NCBI RefSeq assembly: GCF_017876675.1
Contig: NZ_JAGIOI010000001.1
Location: 3,100,001 to 3,164,000 of the forward strand
DNA length: 64,000 nucleotides
Source of the DNA: Arthrobacter stackebrandtii
GTDB taxonomy: Bacteria; Actinomycetota; Actinomycetes; Actinomycetales; Micrococcaceae
Direction of reading: 5' to 3'
Made by a program: the position numbers and the translations under genes. Shown one piece after another: positions 26,900-35,942 of the stretch; position 1 is the first letter of the stretch, and each line of letters starts with the position of its first letter. A model generated the notes under the pieces. It saw nothing but the letters and a program-made list of their open reading frames with translations, was not told the DNA's origin and ran no database searches.

Positions 26900-28666
26900 G
26901 TGACGGAGACTTTGTTTGGTGGCCCGTCGCTGCCGCCGGCATACCCTGAACGGGCGGCCTGGGGCACCGCACAAAAGCTGCGGGCATGGCAGTCCGAAGC
27001 CATGGAAAAGTACTTCACCGACAGCCCCAGGGATTTCCTTGCCGTGGCAACGCCCGGTGCAGGCAAGACCACATTCGCCCTGCACATCGCCACGCAGCTG
27101 ATCAGCCGCGGCATGATCAACCGGGTCACGATTGTCACCCCCACCGACCACCTCAAGCGCCAGTGGGCGGACGCTGCGGCGAGGGTGGGCATTGCGATCG
27201 ACCCCAACTTCAAGAACGCGGACGGCAGGCACGGCAAGGGCTTCATCGGTGTGGCAGTGACCTACGCGCAGGTCGCCAGCAAGCCCATGCTGCACCGGGC
27301 AAAGACCGAGGCCGCCAAGACCTTGGTCATCATGGATGAGATCCACCACGGCGGCGACGCCCTGTCCTGGGGCGACGGCATCCGCGAGGCGTTCGACCCG
27401 GCCTCCCGCCGGCTCGCCCTGACGGGAACGCCGTTCCGTTCCGACACGGCGCCGATCCCGTTTGTGGAATATGTGGAGGACGGGGACGGCATCCGCCGTT
27501 CCAGGGCCGACTACACCTACGGCTACGGCGAGGCACTCAAGGACCATGTGGTCCGCCCCGTCATGTTCATGGCGTACTCCGGCCAGATGCGCTGGCGGAC
27601 CAGTGCCGGCGAGGAAATGGCTGCAAGCCTCGGCGAGGCCACCACTAAGGACATCACCTCGCAGGCCTGGCGGACGGCACTGAACCCCGACGGTGAGTGG
27701 ATCCCGGCGGTGCTGGCCGGCGCCGACAAACGCCTTACCGAGGTGCGCCGGGCCGTGCCCGACGCCGGTGCCCTGGTCATAGCGACCGACCACGAAGATG
27801 CGCGTGCATATGCGGCGCAGCTGAAAAAGATCACTGGCGAGTCACCCACCGTGATCCTGTCCGACGATGCCAAGGCCTCCGACAAAATTGACGAGTTCTC
27901 CGCCGGTGACAAGCGCTGGATGGTGGCCGTGCGCATGGTGTCCGAAGGGGTTGACGTGCCGCGCCTGGCCGTTGGCGTCTACGCAACGTCCACGGCAACC
28001 CCGCTGTTCTTCGCCCAGGCCGTGGGGCGCTTTGTGCGCGCCCGCAAGAGGGGGGAGACGGCGTCGATCTTCCTGCCCTCCGTCCCAAACCTGATGGAAC
28101 TGGCCAACCAGCTGGAACTGGAGCGCGACCACGCGCTGGACCGCCCCGACAAGGACCCGGACGGCTTCATGGAGGAAGACGCCGAGATGGAGGAGGCCAA
28201 CCGCGAGGAAAAGGCCTCCGACACGCTGGAGAAGTTCAAGTTTGAGGCCCTGGAGTCTCAGGCCTCCTTTGACCGTGTCCTGTTCGACGGCGGCGAATTC
28301 GGCACCGGCGGCGCGATCGGCAGTGACGATGAAATGGACTTCCTGGGCATCCCCGGACTTCTTGATGCGGACCAGATGGGCGTGCTGCTGCGCCAGCGCC
28401 AGGCCGACCAGCAGACCCGCAAGCGGAAGAAGGCACCCGCCGAACCCGATGCGCCGCCGCTGGTGGACCACCGAATGCTCATGGACCTGCGCGGGGAGCT
28501 GGCCAAGAATGTTTCCGCCTGGAGCGCCCGCTCCGGCATGCCCCACGGCATGGTGCACTCTGAACTGCGGCGGATGTGTGGCGGCCCGGCCGTGGCCCAG
28601 GCCAACGAAGAACAGCTGCAGACCCGCCTGAAGAAGCTCCAGGACTGGTTCATCGGCCGCAAGTAG
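26900..28666 (+). CDS. Superfamily 2 DEAD/DEAH-box helicase
   Basis: A 588-residue SF2 helicase. Motif I is ATPGAGKTT, motif II DEIHH, motif III LTGTPFRSD, and the second RecA domain ends with QAVGRFVRARKRGE (motif VI). After residue 430 comes an acidic, then Lys-rich, C-terminal part. The start is GTG 26900, with TAGGAT twelve bases upstream. It follows the DUF3039 gene after 105 bp, an arrangement kept in many actinobacteria. RNA or DNA preference is not known. Confidence 0.88.
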   Translation: MTETLFGGPSLPPAYPERAAWGTAQKLRAWQSEAMEKYFTDSPRDFLAVATPGAGKTTFALHIATQLISRGMINRVTIVTPTDHLKRQWADAAARVGIAIDPNFKNADGRHGKGFIGVAVTYAQVASKPMLHRAKTEAAKTLVIMDEIHHGGDALSWGDGIREAFDPASRRLALTGTPFRSDTAPIPFVEYVEDGDGIRRSRADYTYGYGEALKDHVVRPVMFMAYSGQMRWRTSAGEEMAASLGEATTKDITSQAWRTALNPDGEWIPAVLAGADKRLTEVRRAVPDAGALVIATDHEDARAYAAQLKKITGESPTVILSDDAKASDKIDEFSAGDKRWMVAVRMVSEGVDVPRLAVGVYATSTATPLFFAQAVGRFVRARKRGETASIFLPSVPNLMELANQLELERDHALDRPDKDPDGFMEEDAEMEEANREEKASDTLEKFKFEALESQASFDRVLFDGGEFGTGGAIGSDDEMDFLGIPGLLDADQMGVLLRQRQADQQTRKRKKAPAEPDAPPLVDHRMLMDLRGELAKNVSAWSARSGMPHGMVHSELRRMCGGPAVAQANEEQLQTRLKKLQDWFIGRK

Positions 28667-28722
28667 CGTCCGCCGCCGGACCGGACGAGGGCCGGCATTT
28701 TTTTCGGGGTCCTGCACGTGGG

Positions 28723-28790
28723 CGATGACGTGGCAAGCTGGCGACCGTAGGGGAAATTTCACCCACAGTCGCCAGCTTGCCACGTCATCG
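28723..28790. repeat. 68-bp near-perfect palindrome between convergent genes
   Basis: Arms of 23 bp (28723-28745 and 28768-28790) match perfectly; the inner part also pairs apart from three mismatched positions, meeting in GAAATTTC at the centre. A T7 run lies before it (28698-28704). It lies between the helicase gene and pncA and may end both transcripts, but its length and inner symmetry are more like a dispersed intergenic repeat. Confidence 0.85.
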
Positions 28791-28825
28791 GTGCCCTGCT
28801 TCGAGGGGCACCGGCCCATTCCCTG

Positions 28826-29443
28826 CTATTTGACCTCTACGCCGGCGTCTTCGAGCTCCTCGAGGGCCTCTTCGCTGGCATCCTCGTCCACGCCCACCAC
28901 GTAGTCACGCAGCACAGTCGTGTCATAACCGGCGTTGATGGCGTCAAGGGCGGTGGCGCGCACGCAGTGGTCGGTGGCGATGCCCACAATGACCACCTCG
29001 TCGACGTCGTTCTCCCGCAGCCAGTCATCCAGCGTCGTTGGATCCGCGGACTCATCCTGGGCAGCTTCGTGGGCTTCACGTTCGCCCACGGCGACCTCGT
29101 CCTCTGGTGCCAGCAGGCCGTCAAAGCCGGAGTAAGCGGCGTCAAAACGCCCCTTGCGGAAGTATGCGTCGATGTCCTCGGTGTCCAGGTTGCGGTGCAG
29201 CGCGGCGCCCTTGGAACCGGCCACGCAGTGGACCGGCCAGCTGGTGCGGAAGTCCGGGGTGTCCGAGAAGTGGGATCCCGGATCCACGTGCCAGTCCTGT
29301 GTGGCAACCACGAAGTCCAGGTCATGGCTGCTTTCGAGCAGCTCGCTGATTTCGCTGGCAAGGTCGGCGCCCCCTTCGACGGCAAGCGAGCCTCCTTCGC
29401 AGAAATCATTCTGGACATCAACAATGATCAGTGCCTTGGCCAT
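28826..29443 (-). CDS. pncA: Nicotinamidase (isochorismatase-like family)
   Basis: Hydrolyses nicotinamide to nicotinate for NAD salvage; PncA also activates pyrazinamide. In the 205-residue chain the catalytic Asp9 (IIVDVQNDF), the Lys in FRKGRFDAAYSGF and the nucleophilic Cys in IATDHCVRATA are present, as are the metal ligands of TQDWH. An acidic insert (about residues 105-135, AVGEREAHEAAQDESAD) makes it longer than the usual 180-190. AAGGAG precedes the ATG. It follows pncB by nine bases in one operon. Confidence 0.93.
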   Translation of the reverse strand: MAKALIIVDVQNDFCEGGSLAVEGGADLASEISELLESSHDLDFVVATQDWHVDPGSHFSDTPDFRTSWPVHCVAGSKGAALHRNLDTEDIDAYFRKGRFDAAYSGFDGLLAPEDEVAVGEREAHEAAQDESADPTTLDDWLRENDVDEVVIVGIATDHCVRATALDAINAGYDTTVLRDYVVGVDEDASEEALEELEDAGVEVK

Positions 29444-29452
29444 GGGTGCTCC

Positions 29453-30808
29453 TTAGTGCCTTGCTGCTGCGGTGTCTTGTTCGTATTCAGTGGGGATGAC
29501 GGCGTCGCCGCGCTGCAGTCGCCGTGCGGCCCCGGGCATCTCTGCCATGGACGCGGCGTGGCGGGCTGCGGCACGGACCACGCCTGCAGACCCCGTCCAG
29601 CCGGGCAGCAGCTGGCCGCCGGAGACAAACTGCGCCAGCAGCTCGCGGTCGTTGCCGTCACCGGCCGGGCGGTGCCCGATCCCCACAACTTCGGCTGTGG
29701 CGGTGCCGGAATCATTTAGGCGGCGCAGGGCGTACTTGCGACCGCCAACGCTGGCCTTGTTCTTCGCAGCCTTGGCCACGGAGACAAACTCGCCATCGTC
29801 GCCCTCGCGGGCCACCAGCTTGTACACCATGGAAGCGGTGGGGGCACCGGACCCGGTCACCAGCGAGGTGCCTACGCCGTAGGAGTCCACCGGTGCGGCG
29901 GCCAGGGCGGCAATGGCAAACTCGTCCAGGTCGGACGTGACGGTGATGCGGGTGCTGGTGTTGCCCAGCGAATCCAGCAGCGCCCGCACGTCCCTCGCCT
30001 GTGCGAGCAGGTCCCCGGAATCCAGCCGGACGCCGCCCAAGGCGGGCCCTGCAATGGCGACGGCCTTGCGGACGGCGGCTTCGACGTCGTACGTGTCAAC
30101 CAAAAGCGTGGTTCCGGCGCCCATGGAACCGAGCTGGGCACGGAAGGCGTCCTCCTCGGTGTCGTGCAGGAGGGTGAAGGAGTGGGCGGCGGTGCCCTGG
30201 GTCAGGACTCCGTAACGGATGCCGCATTCAAGGTTCGAGGTGCTGTGGAAGCCGGCGATGACGGCGGCGCGGGATGCGGCCACGGCGGATTCCTCATGCG
30301 TGCGCCGCGAACCCATCTCGATGACGGGGCGGCTGCCGGCAGCACCGATCATGCGCGAGGCCGCGGAGGCGATCGCGGAATCGTGGTTGAGCACCGAGAG
30401 CACGTACGTTTCCAGGATGCAGGCCTCGGCAAACGTGGATTCAATGGTCAAAATCGGTGAATTGGGGAAATAAAGTTCGCCCTCTGCATAACCGTAGACG
30501 TCGCCGGAGAACTTGAAATCCGCCAGCCAGGCAAGGGTTTCGTCATTCACCACGTTGTTTTGGGCCAGGAAATTCAGCTCGTCCGGGCCAAAACGGAAGT
30601 GCTCCAGCCCCTCCAGCAGCCGGCCCGTTCCGCCCACAACCCCGTAGCGGCGGCCGTCAGGCAGGCGCCGGGCGAAGGCCTCGAACACGCTTCGGCGGTG
30701 CGCGGCGCCGGAGTGCAGGGCGGCCTGGAGCATGGTCAGCTCATAGTGGTCCGTGAACAGTGAGGTGCGGGGGTGGCCCCAGCTTGTTGGCGTAGTCACG
30801 GAATTCAC
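29453..30808 (-). CDS. pncB: Nicotinate phosphoribosyltransferase
   Basis: Joins nicotinate and PRPP to give nicotinate mononucleotide, the step after PncA. The 451-residue chain has TDHYELTMLQA, the active-site segment LTQGTAAHSFTLLHDTEEDAF, and VRLDSGDL of the phosphate site. GTG 30808 is used; TAGTGT lies twelve bases upstream on the minus strand. A GTG three codons later is also possible. It shares a 28-bp divergent promoter region with clpS. The salvage operon pncB-pncA complements the de novo nad operon at 53.8 kb. Confidence 0.93.
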   Translation of the reverse strand: MNSVTTPTSWGHPRTSLFTDHYELTMLQAALHSGAAHRRSVFEAFARRLPDGRRYGVVGGTGRLLEGLEHFRFGPDELNFLAQNNVVNDETLAWLADFKFSGDVYGYAEGELYFPNSPILTIESTFAEACILETYVLSVLNHDSAIASAASRMIGAAGSRPVIEMGSRRTHEESAVAASRAAVIAGFHSTSNLECGIRYGVLTQGTAAHSFTLLHDTEEDAFRAQLGSMGAGTTLLVDTYDVEAAVRKAVAIAGPALGGVRLDSGDLLAQARDVRALLDSLGNTSTRITVTSDLDEFAIAALAAAPVDSYGVGTSLVTGSGAPTASMVYKLVAREGDDGEFVSVAKAAKNKASVGGRKYALRRLNDSGTATAEVVGIGHRPAGDGNDRELLAQFVSGGQLLPGWTGSAGVVRAAARHAASMAEMPGAARRLQRGDAVIPTEYEQDTAAARH

Positions 30809-30820
30809 TTTAGCGGCGCG

Positions 30821-30830
30821 ACACTAGAAT
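30821..30830. promoter_or_regulatory. Overlapping divergent -10 boxes of pncB and clpS
   Basis: On the plus strand TAGAAT (30825-30830) ends six bases before clpS ATG 30837, which is leaderless spacing. On the minus strand TAGTGT (30826-30821) serves pncB. The two hexamers share two bases, so polymerase can occupy only one promoter at a time. Confidence 0.6.
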
Positions 30831-30836
30831 GGGTAC

Positions 30837-31142
30837 ATGAGTGTCAGCACAGCCCCGGAAGTTGACCGGGAAGTTTCCGCCAGCGAACTCATCTCCCCAG
30901 ACATTCCTTGGGAATTAATCGTGTGGAACGACCCGGTTAATTTGATGAGCTACGTCAGTTTCGTGTTCCAAAGCTACTTCGGCTATTCGGAGGCAAAGGC
31001 GGCAAAGCTAATGATGCAGGTCCACACGGAGGGCAAGTCCGCCGTGGCGCACGGCTCCAAGGAAAAGATGGAAGCCCACGCCGTGGCCATGCACGGATTC
31101 GGGCTGTGGGCCACCGTGGCGAAGGGCGGCGACCGTGGCTAG
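30837..31142 (+). CDS. clpS: ATP-dependent Clp protease adaptor
   Basis: A 101-residue adaptor that hands N-degron proteins to ClpC/ClpA for degradation by ClpP. Family landmarks: [16 protein letters not shown] (the N-degron pocket, DP conserved), [29 protein letters not shown]. It overlaps the DUF2017 gene by eight bases; this pair is usual in actinobacteria. Confidence 0.95.
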   Translation: MSVSTAPEVDREVSASELISPDIPWELIVWNDPVNLMSYVSFVFQSYFGYSEAKAAKLMMQVHTEGKSAVAHGSKEKMEAHAVAMHGFGLWATVAKGGDRG

Positions 31143-31701
31143 GGCCTTTTCCGCCGGCCGCAAGGGCATCACCGGCCACCTGGAACCCGCCGAGCGCGAC
31201 CTCCTCCGCAAGCTCTTCGCCGACATTATCACCATGCTCGAGCCTTCCACCGCAGCCTCCGAGGACCCCCTCGCCGCGCTGATCGGCCTCGACATGGATG
31301 TGAGAGTTCCCACAGACCCGGCCCTGTTGCGGCTTTTGCCGGACGCGGTGAGGGACGACGCCGACTCCGCCCTTGAGTTCCGCCAGCTCACCGAACGCTC
31401 GTTGAGGGAAGGCAAGATTGGCGCGCTTCGGGCGGCCTCGCTGGGGCTGGAAACGGACAAGATAGTGCTGGACAACGAAGGCGCCACCCTGTGGGCGAAA
31501 GCCCTCAACGACGTCCGTCTGGTGCTCGCCGAACGCCTGGACATCCGGGACGAGGAAGACGCCGAACGGGTTCACGAGGTGCAGGACTGGGGTGAGGCGG
31601 ACGACGTCGAAAGTTACCTTTCACTGGTGTACAACTTTGTCTCCTGGCTCCAGGAAAGCCTGGTCCAGGCCATGCTGGTTTCGCTTCAGCGCGCAAAGTA
31701 G
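31135..31701 (+). CDS. DUF2017 family protein
   Basis: A 188-residue, mostly helical soluble protein. [31 protein letters not shown] is the recognisable core of DUF2017. The start is GTG 31135 inside the end of clpS, so the two are translated together. Function unknown; constant linkage to clpS suggests a role in regulated proteolysis (inference). Confidence 0.88.
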   Translation: MARAFSAGRKGITGHLEPAERDLLRKLFADIITMLEPSTAASEDPLAALIGLDMDVRVPTDPALLRLLPDAVRDDADSALEFRQLTERSLREGKIGALRAASLGLETDKIVLDNEGATLWAKALNDVRLVLAERLDIRDEEDAERVHEVQDWGEADDVESYLSLVYNFVSWLQESLVQAMLVSLQRAK

Positions 31702-31764
31702 CAGGTGCGGGGGAATCGCAATGTCACCTCTTTTCGCCGCAAAAGCACTAGTGTTGAAACGATC

Positions 31765-32814
31765 ATGACCAGAGAACCTGCACCCATGCCAAAATCGCCG
31801 GACCGGACGGACGCCGCCGCGCCGGAACCGCTGAACCCCGTGGCGGACCGGCCCATTGGAATCTTTGATTCCGGCGTGGGCGGGCTGACTGTGGCGCGCG
31901 CCGTCATTGACCAGCTGCCCAACGAGTCGATCCTGTATGTGGGGGACACCGCCAACGGGCCGTACGGTCCGCTCCCCATCGCGGAGGTGCGCGCCAACGC
32001 GCTGGGTGTCATGGACGAGCTGGTCAACTCCGGTGTGAAGCTCCTGGTGATCGCCTGCAATTCGGCCTCCGCCGCCGTGCTGCGCGACGCACGCGAACGG
32101 TACACGGCGCGTTTTGGGATTCCCGTCATCGAGGTCATCCAGCCGGCCGTGCGCCGGGCCGTTGCCGCCACCCGCACCGGCAATGTGGGGGTGATCGGCA
32201 CCGTGGCCACCGTTGGCTCCCGCGCCTACGAGGACACCTTCGCCGCCGCGCCCAACCTGTCCATCACGTCCGCCGCCTGCCCGGACTTTGTCCGTTTTGT
32301 GGAATCCGGGATCACGGCCGGGCCGGAGCTGCTGTCCACGGCGCAGGAATACCTGGCCCCGCTCAAGGCCGCCAACGTGGACACGCTGGTGCTGGGCTGC
32401 ACGCACTACCCCCTGCTGACCGGCGTCATCTCCTACGTCATGGGCGATTCTGTCACACTCGTGTCCAGCGCCGAGGAGACCGCCAAGGACGTCTACAGGG
32501 CTCTCGTCTCCCACGATCTTGAGCGCGTGTCCACCGCCGCGCCCACGCATGAATTCCTGTCCACCGGCGACGCCGCCAGCTTCGGCCACCTCGCCCGGCG
32601 GTTCCTGGGCCCGGAGGTCCGCGGCGTGTCGCAGGTGACGCATGTTGCGGCACACTATCCCACCGGATCCCTGGCGCGCATCACCGAGGACATGCTGGCA
32701 GCGGCGCGTGAGGCTGCACCGGGGCCGGCGGCCTCGAGGGTGTCAAATTTTGTTTTGTCTGGTTCCGCGGGCAGGCTGGCTGCTCCCGGATGGGGAGCGG
32801 GAGAGACAGCATGA
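31765..32814 (+). CDS. murI: Glutamate racemase
   Basis: Makes D-glutamate for peptidoglycan. The chain (349 residues) has [11 protein letters not shown], and the two catalytic cysteines in IACNSAS and LGCTHYP. TAGTGT at 31749-31754 lies ten bases before ATG 31765, supporting this start; a longer in-frame version from 31705 would begin upstream of that box. The C-terminal 50 residues are longer than in most MurI proteins. Its stop overlaps the next gene (ATGA), as in the mycobacterial murI-Rv1339 pair. Confidence 0.93.
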   Translation: MTREPAPMPKSPDRTDAAAPEPLNPVADRPIGIFDSGVGGLTVARAVIDQLPNESILYVGDTANGPYGPLPIAEVRANALGVMDELVNSGVKLLVIACNSASAAVLRDARERYTARFGIPVIEVIQPAVRRAVAATRTGNVGVIGTVATVGSRAYEDTFAAAPNLSITSAACPDFVRFVESGITAGPELLSTAQEYLAPLKAANVDTLVLGCTHYPLLTGVISYVMGDSVTLVSSAEETAKDVYRALVSHDLERVSTAAPTHEFLSTGDAASFGHLARRFLGPEVRGVSQVTHVAAHYPTGSLARITEDMLAAAREAAPGPAASRVSNFVLSGSAGRLAAPGWGAGETA

Positions 32815-33608
32815 AGTTGACCATAGTGGGCTGCAGCGGGTCCTTTCCCGGGCCATCTTCGCCCGCGTCCTGCTACCTTCTTACCGCGCACGACGGCGTG
32901 CGGCCCTGGCGGGTGCTCCTGGACCTCGGCAGCGGGGCGCTGGGTTCTGTGCAAAAGTACATGGACCTTGAGGACATTGACGCCATCTTCCTCAGCCACC
33001 TGCATCCCGACCACTGCATGGACCTGTGCGGGCTGCACGTGGCGGTCCGGTGGAGCCCGTACGGCTGGAACCGTGACCGGATTCCCGTGTGGGGCCCTGC
33101 GGAGACCGCCGACCGGCTGGCCACCGCCTATGGGCTGGACCTGGACCCGGGCATGCGCGAGGAATTCGACTTCATCAACTGGCAGGAACGCGAGCCTGTC
33201 ACCGTGGGGCCGTTCAAGGTCACGCCCTACTCCGTCAACCACCCCACGCCCGAGGCCTATGCGCTTCGCGTGGAAGTCACCGAGTATGACGGCACCGGCA
33301 TGGACCGCACGGCTGTGCTGGCATACTCCGGGGACACCGACGCCTGCCAGGGACTGGAGGACGCGGCGGAAAATGCCGACTTCTTCCTGTGCGAGGCCGC
33401 CTTTGAAGAGGGGCGGGACGACCACATCAAGGACGTCCACCTCACCGGCAAGCGGGCCGGCGAGGCTGCGGCGCGTGCCAACGTCAAGCGGCTGCTGCTG
33501 ACGCACATCCCCGTCTGGACCGACACCAACAAAGTGGTGGAAGAGGCCCGCGGGGTGTTTGACCGCGATGTCGCCGCCGCCGTCGCGGGTGTCCACTACA
33601 CGATCTAG
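32811..33608 (+). CDS. Metallo-beta-lactamase fold protein, Rv1339-like cAMP phosphodiesterase
   Basis: A 265-residue beta-lactamase-fold hydrolase with HLHPDH at residues 63-68, a later SGDTDAC and a final His in LLLTHIPVW, giving a two-metal site. Its place between murI and rph matches Rv1339 of M. tuberculosis, an atypical class II cAMP phosphodiesterase. It overlaps murI by four bases. The activity here is inferred from family and position. Confidence 0.85.
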   Translation: MKLTIVGCSGSFPGPSSPASCYLLTAHDGVRPWRVLLDLGSGALGSVQKYMDLEDIDAIFLSHLHPDHCMDLCGLHVAVRWSPYGWNRDRIPVWGPAETADRLATAYGLDLDPGMREEFDFINWQEREPVTVGPFKVTPYSVNHPTPEAYALRVEVTEYDGTGMDRTAVLAYSGDTDACQGLEDAAENADFFLCEAAFEEGRDDHIKDVHLTGKRAGEAAARANVKRLLLTHIPVWTDTNKVVEEARGVFDRDVAAAVAGVHYTI

Positions 33609-33650
33609 AGCCTGCCCAGCCGCGGCACCCCGACACGAAGGATTTCCGCC

Positions 33651-34199
33651 ATGGACAACAACCCTCCCAGCTACAGCCCTGCACCCGGACCCGAATCCGG
33701 GCAGCCCGCCGGCACGAAGTCCCCGGAGGCGCCGCAGCAGATCGGCTGGGCGGCCAAGCTGCTGCTGGCCGCGGCGGTGCTGCAGTTTGCGGCCACCATC
33801 TTCAGTGTCCTCAACATTGCCTCGGCCGGATACCGCGCCCAGGTGCGTGCGGAAATTGCCACACTGGGCCTGGGCGGCGACATCGAGTCGCTCATCGACG
33901 GGTCCATCGTGTTCGCCACCATCACCGCGATCGCCCTGGGCATCATCTCGATCCTGCTCTACATCCTCATCGCGCGGTACATCACGCTCGGGGCGACGTG
34001 GGCGCGCCTCGTTGCCGGCATCCTGGCCATCATGTCCCTGTACCAGCTCACCGTGCTGGTCATGCCCGGGGGAATCGCCACCGTCCTGCAGGTGCTGCTG
34101 GGCATCGCCGCCGTGGTGCTGTGCTATATCAAGCCCGGATCCACCTACTTCCGGGAAATGCAGATCCACAAGCTGCGGCTCAAGGGCAAGACCAACTGA
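33651..34199 (+). CDS. Hypothetical membrane protein
   Basis: A 182-residue protein I do not recognise: a Pro/Ser-rich N-terminal tail of about 30 residues, then four hydrophobic helices (about 33-55, 85-108, 113-135 and 138-160) and a basic C-terminus (KLRLKGKTN). GAAGGA stands before the ATG. It interrupts the otherwise conserved murI - Rv1339 - rph - rdgB block. Similar small four-helix proteins with Pro-rich tails are common in Arthrobacter relatives. Confidence 0.7.
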   Translation: MDNNPPSYSPAPGPESGQPAGTKSPEAPQQIGWAAKLLLAAAVLQFAATIFSVLNIASAGYRAQVRAEIATLGLGGDIESLIDGSIVFATITAIALGIISILLYILIARYITLGATWARLVAGILAIMSLYQLTVLVMPGGIATVLQVLLGIAAVVLCYIKPGSTYFREMQIHKLRLKGKTN

Positions 34200-34205
34200 C
34201 CGCAG

Positions 34206-34383
34206 CCTCGCCCGGTAGCGCCTCCCGGCCTCCCCGGACTCGCTCCGCTCGCCCGTGGCCCCTCGCCCGGTAGCGCCTCCCGGCCTCCCCGGACTCGCTC
34301 CGCTCGCCCGTGGCCCCTCGCCCGGTAGCGCCTCCCGGCCTCCCCGGACTCGCTCCGCTCGCCCGTGGCCCCTCGCCCGGTAG
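34206..34383. repeat. Three perfect 55-bp tandem repeats plus a 13-bp partial copy
   Basis: Units at 34206-34260, 34261-34315 and 34316-34370 are identical, and 34371-34383 repeats the first 13 bases. Each unit contains GGACTCGCTCCGCTCGCC. The array fills the gap before rph, and the partial copy runs into the rph -10 box (TAGGCT at 34381). Period 55 is not a multiple of three, so it is not a coding repeat. Confidence 0.95.
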
Positions 34384-34386
34384 GCT
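34381..34386 (+). promoter_or_regulatory. -10 box (TAGGCT) of leaderless rph
   Basis: TAGGCT ends seven bases before ATG 34394; its TAG is contributed by the last partial tandem repeat. Confidence 0.5.
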
Positions 34387-34393
34387 TGACCCC

Positions 34394-35134
34394 ATGACTT
34401 CCAACGAAACACTGCGCGCCGACGGCCGCTCCAACGACCAGCTCCGCGACATCACCATCACCCGCGGCTGGTCCAAGCAGGCCGAGGGCTCGGCCCTGAT
34501 CGAATTCGGCAACACCCGCGTGCTGTGCACCGCGTCCCTCACCCCCGGCGTGCCGCGCTGGCTCAAGGGCGAGGGCACCGGCTGGGTCACGGCCGAGTAC
34601 GCCATGCTGCCGCGCGCAACCAACACCCGCAACTCCCGCGAATCCGTCAAGGGCAAGATCGGCGGCCGCACCCACGAGATCTCCCGCCTGATTGGCCGCT
34701 CGCTGCGCTCCATCATCGACACCAAGGCCCTCGGCGAGAACACGATCGTCCTGGACTGCGACGTCCTGCAGGCCGACGGCGGCACCCGCACCGCCGCGAT
34801 CACCGGCGCCTACGTGGCCCTGGCCGACGCCATTGCGTACGCCAAGGAAAACAAGCTCATCGCCAAGAACGCCCAGCCGCTCATCGACACAGTCTCGGCC
34901 ATCTCGGTGGGCATCATCGACGGCGTCCCCATGCTGGATCTGCCCTACGTTGAGGACGTCCGCGCCGAGACCGACATGAACGTTGTGGTCACCGGCTCCG
35001 GCAAGTTCGTCGAGGTCCAGGGCACCGCCGAGGGTGCGCCGTTCGACCGCGACGAGCTCAACCGCCTCCTGGACCTGGCACTGATCGGCACCACCCAGCT
35101 CGCCGAAATCCAGCGCGAAACCCTCGCCGGCTGA
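34394..35134 (+). CDS. rph: Ribonuclease PH
   Basis: A phosphate-dependent 3'-to-5' exonuclease that trims tRNA precursors. The 246-residue chain begins with [20 protein letters not shown] and contains [16 protein letters not shown], both RNase PH signatures, and the catalytic Asp region [21 protein letters not shown] 34394 is used because upstream in-frame codons would lie in the tandem repeats. It overlaps rdgB by one base. Confidence 0.96.
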   Translation: MTSNETLRADGRSNDQLRDITITRGWSKQAEGSALIEFGNTRVLCTASLTPGVPRWLKGEGTGWVTAEYAMLPRATNTRNSRESVKGKIGGRTHEISRLIGRSLRSIIDTKALGENTIVLDCDVLQADGGTRTAAITGAYVALADAIAYAKENKLIAKNAQPLIDTVSAISVGIIDGVPMLDLPYVEDVRAETDMNVVVTGSGKFVEVQGTAEGAPFDRDELNRLLDLALIGTTQLAEIQRETLAG

Positions 35135-35757
35135 TGGCAGCGCCCAAACTGGTTCTCGCCACCCACAACCAGGGCAAGCTGAGGGAGCTGCGCGAGCTGT
35201 TGCGCGGCCAGGTGCCGGGCCTGGACGTGGATGTTGACGTGCTCGACGCCGGAGCGATCCAGGCGCCCGATGTCGCCGAAACAGGGGTCACCTTTGCGGA
35301 AAACGCGCGGCTGAAGGCCCACGCCGTGGCCCAGTTCAGCGGCGCCCTGGCCATCGCCGACGACTCCGGCCTGGCCGTTGACGTCCTGGGGGGAGCGCCG
35401 GGCATCTTCTCAGCCCGCTGGGCCGGCGCCCACGGCGATGATGAAGCGAACCTGAACCTGCTGCTGGCCCAGCTCTCCGACATTTCTGAGGAGCACCGAG
35501 GGGCACGCTTCGTCTGTGCGGCAGCACTGGCCAGCCCCGACGGCTCGCTGGACGTTGTGGAGGAAGGGGCCCTTGAGGGGACGCTTCTGCACGAGCCCCG
35601 CGGCGAGGGCGGCTTCGGCTACGACCCAATCCTGCAGCCGGCCGGCATGGACCGATCCTGCGCGGAACTTTCCAGTGCAGAAAAGAACGCCATCAGCCAC
35701 CGCGGGAATGCCTTCCGCGCCCTGCTGCCGCACATCATCAAGGCACTCGCCAGCTAA
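35134..35757 (+). CDS. rdgB: RdgB/HAM1 family non-canonical purine NTP pyrophosphatase
   Basis: Cleans dITP and XTP from the nucleotide pool. The 207-residue chain has THNQGKLRELREL, the metal/active site region AIADDSGLAVDVLGGAPGIFSAR, and GGFGYDPILQP and SHRGNAFRAL near the end. The pairing rph-rdgB with a one-base overlap is standard in actinobacteria. Confidence 0.95.
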   Translation: MAAPKLVLATHNQGKLRELRELLRGQVPGLDVDVDVLDAGAIQAPDVAETGVTFAENARLKAHAVAQFSGALAIADDSGLAVDVLGGAPGIFSARWAGAHGDDEANLNLLLAQLSDISEEHRGARFVCAAALASPDGSLDVVEEGALEGTLLHEPRGEGGFGYDPILQPAGMDRSCAELSSAEKNAISHRGNAFRALLPHIIKALAS

Positions 35758-35768
35758 CCCCCGGTCTA

Positions 35769-35829
35769 TGACGCAGTAGATGTCGTGGATTGCGCTTTCC
35801 ACGGCCATTTTGGTGCATCTAGTGCGTCA
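35769..35829. repeat. Nested inverted repeat after rdgB
   Basis: Outer arms TGACGCAGTAGATG (35769-35782) and CATCTAGTGCGTCA (35816-35829) pair with one mismatch; an inner 6-bp stem CGTGGA/TCCACG is at 35784-35789 and 35798-35803. It could be a structured 3' end or a small repeat element. Confidence 0.65.
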
Positions 35830-35868
35830 CAGGCCGCAGGAGGGGTTGCGCGGGGCAGGAAAAACAAA

Positions 35869-35897
35869 GGCGACCCCCGGCACAGTGCCGGGGTCGC
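35869..35897. terminator. Convergent terminator between rdgB and the DedA gene
   Basis: GGCGACCCCCGGCA pairs with TGCCGGGGTCGCC (one bulged C) around a 2-3 nt loop. It lies between two convergent genes; the T-rich tail is weak. Confidence 0.7.
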
Positions 35898-35942
35898 CGT
35901 CGTACTTAATGGCCGTGCCCAAAACACGGGCGCAGGGGAAGC

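Noticed and set aside
28691-28790. The 68-bp palindrome as an ordinary terminator only
   Set aside because: The T7 run precedes the stem and does not follow it, and the symmetry is far longer than needed; kept as a repeat with termination as one option.
34206-34383. Tandem repeats as a CRISPR array or coding repeat
   Set aside because: Units are directly adjacent with no unique spacers, no cas genes are near, and 55 bp is not a multiple of three.
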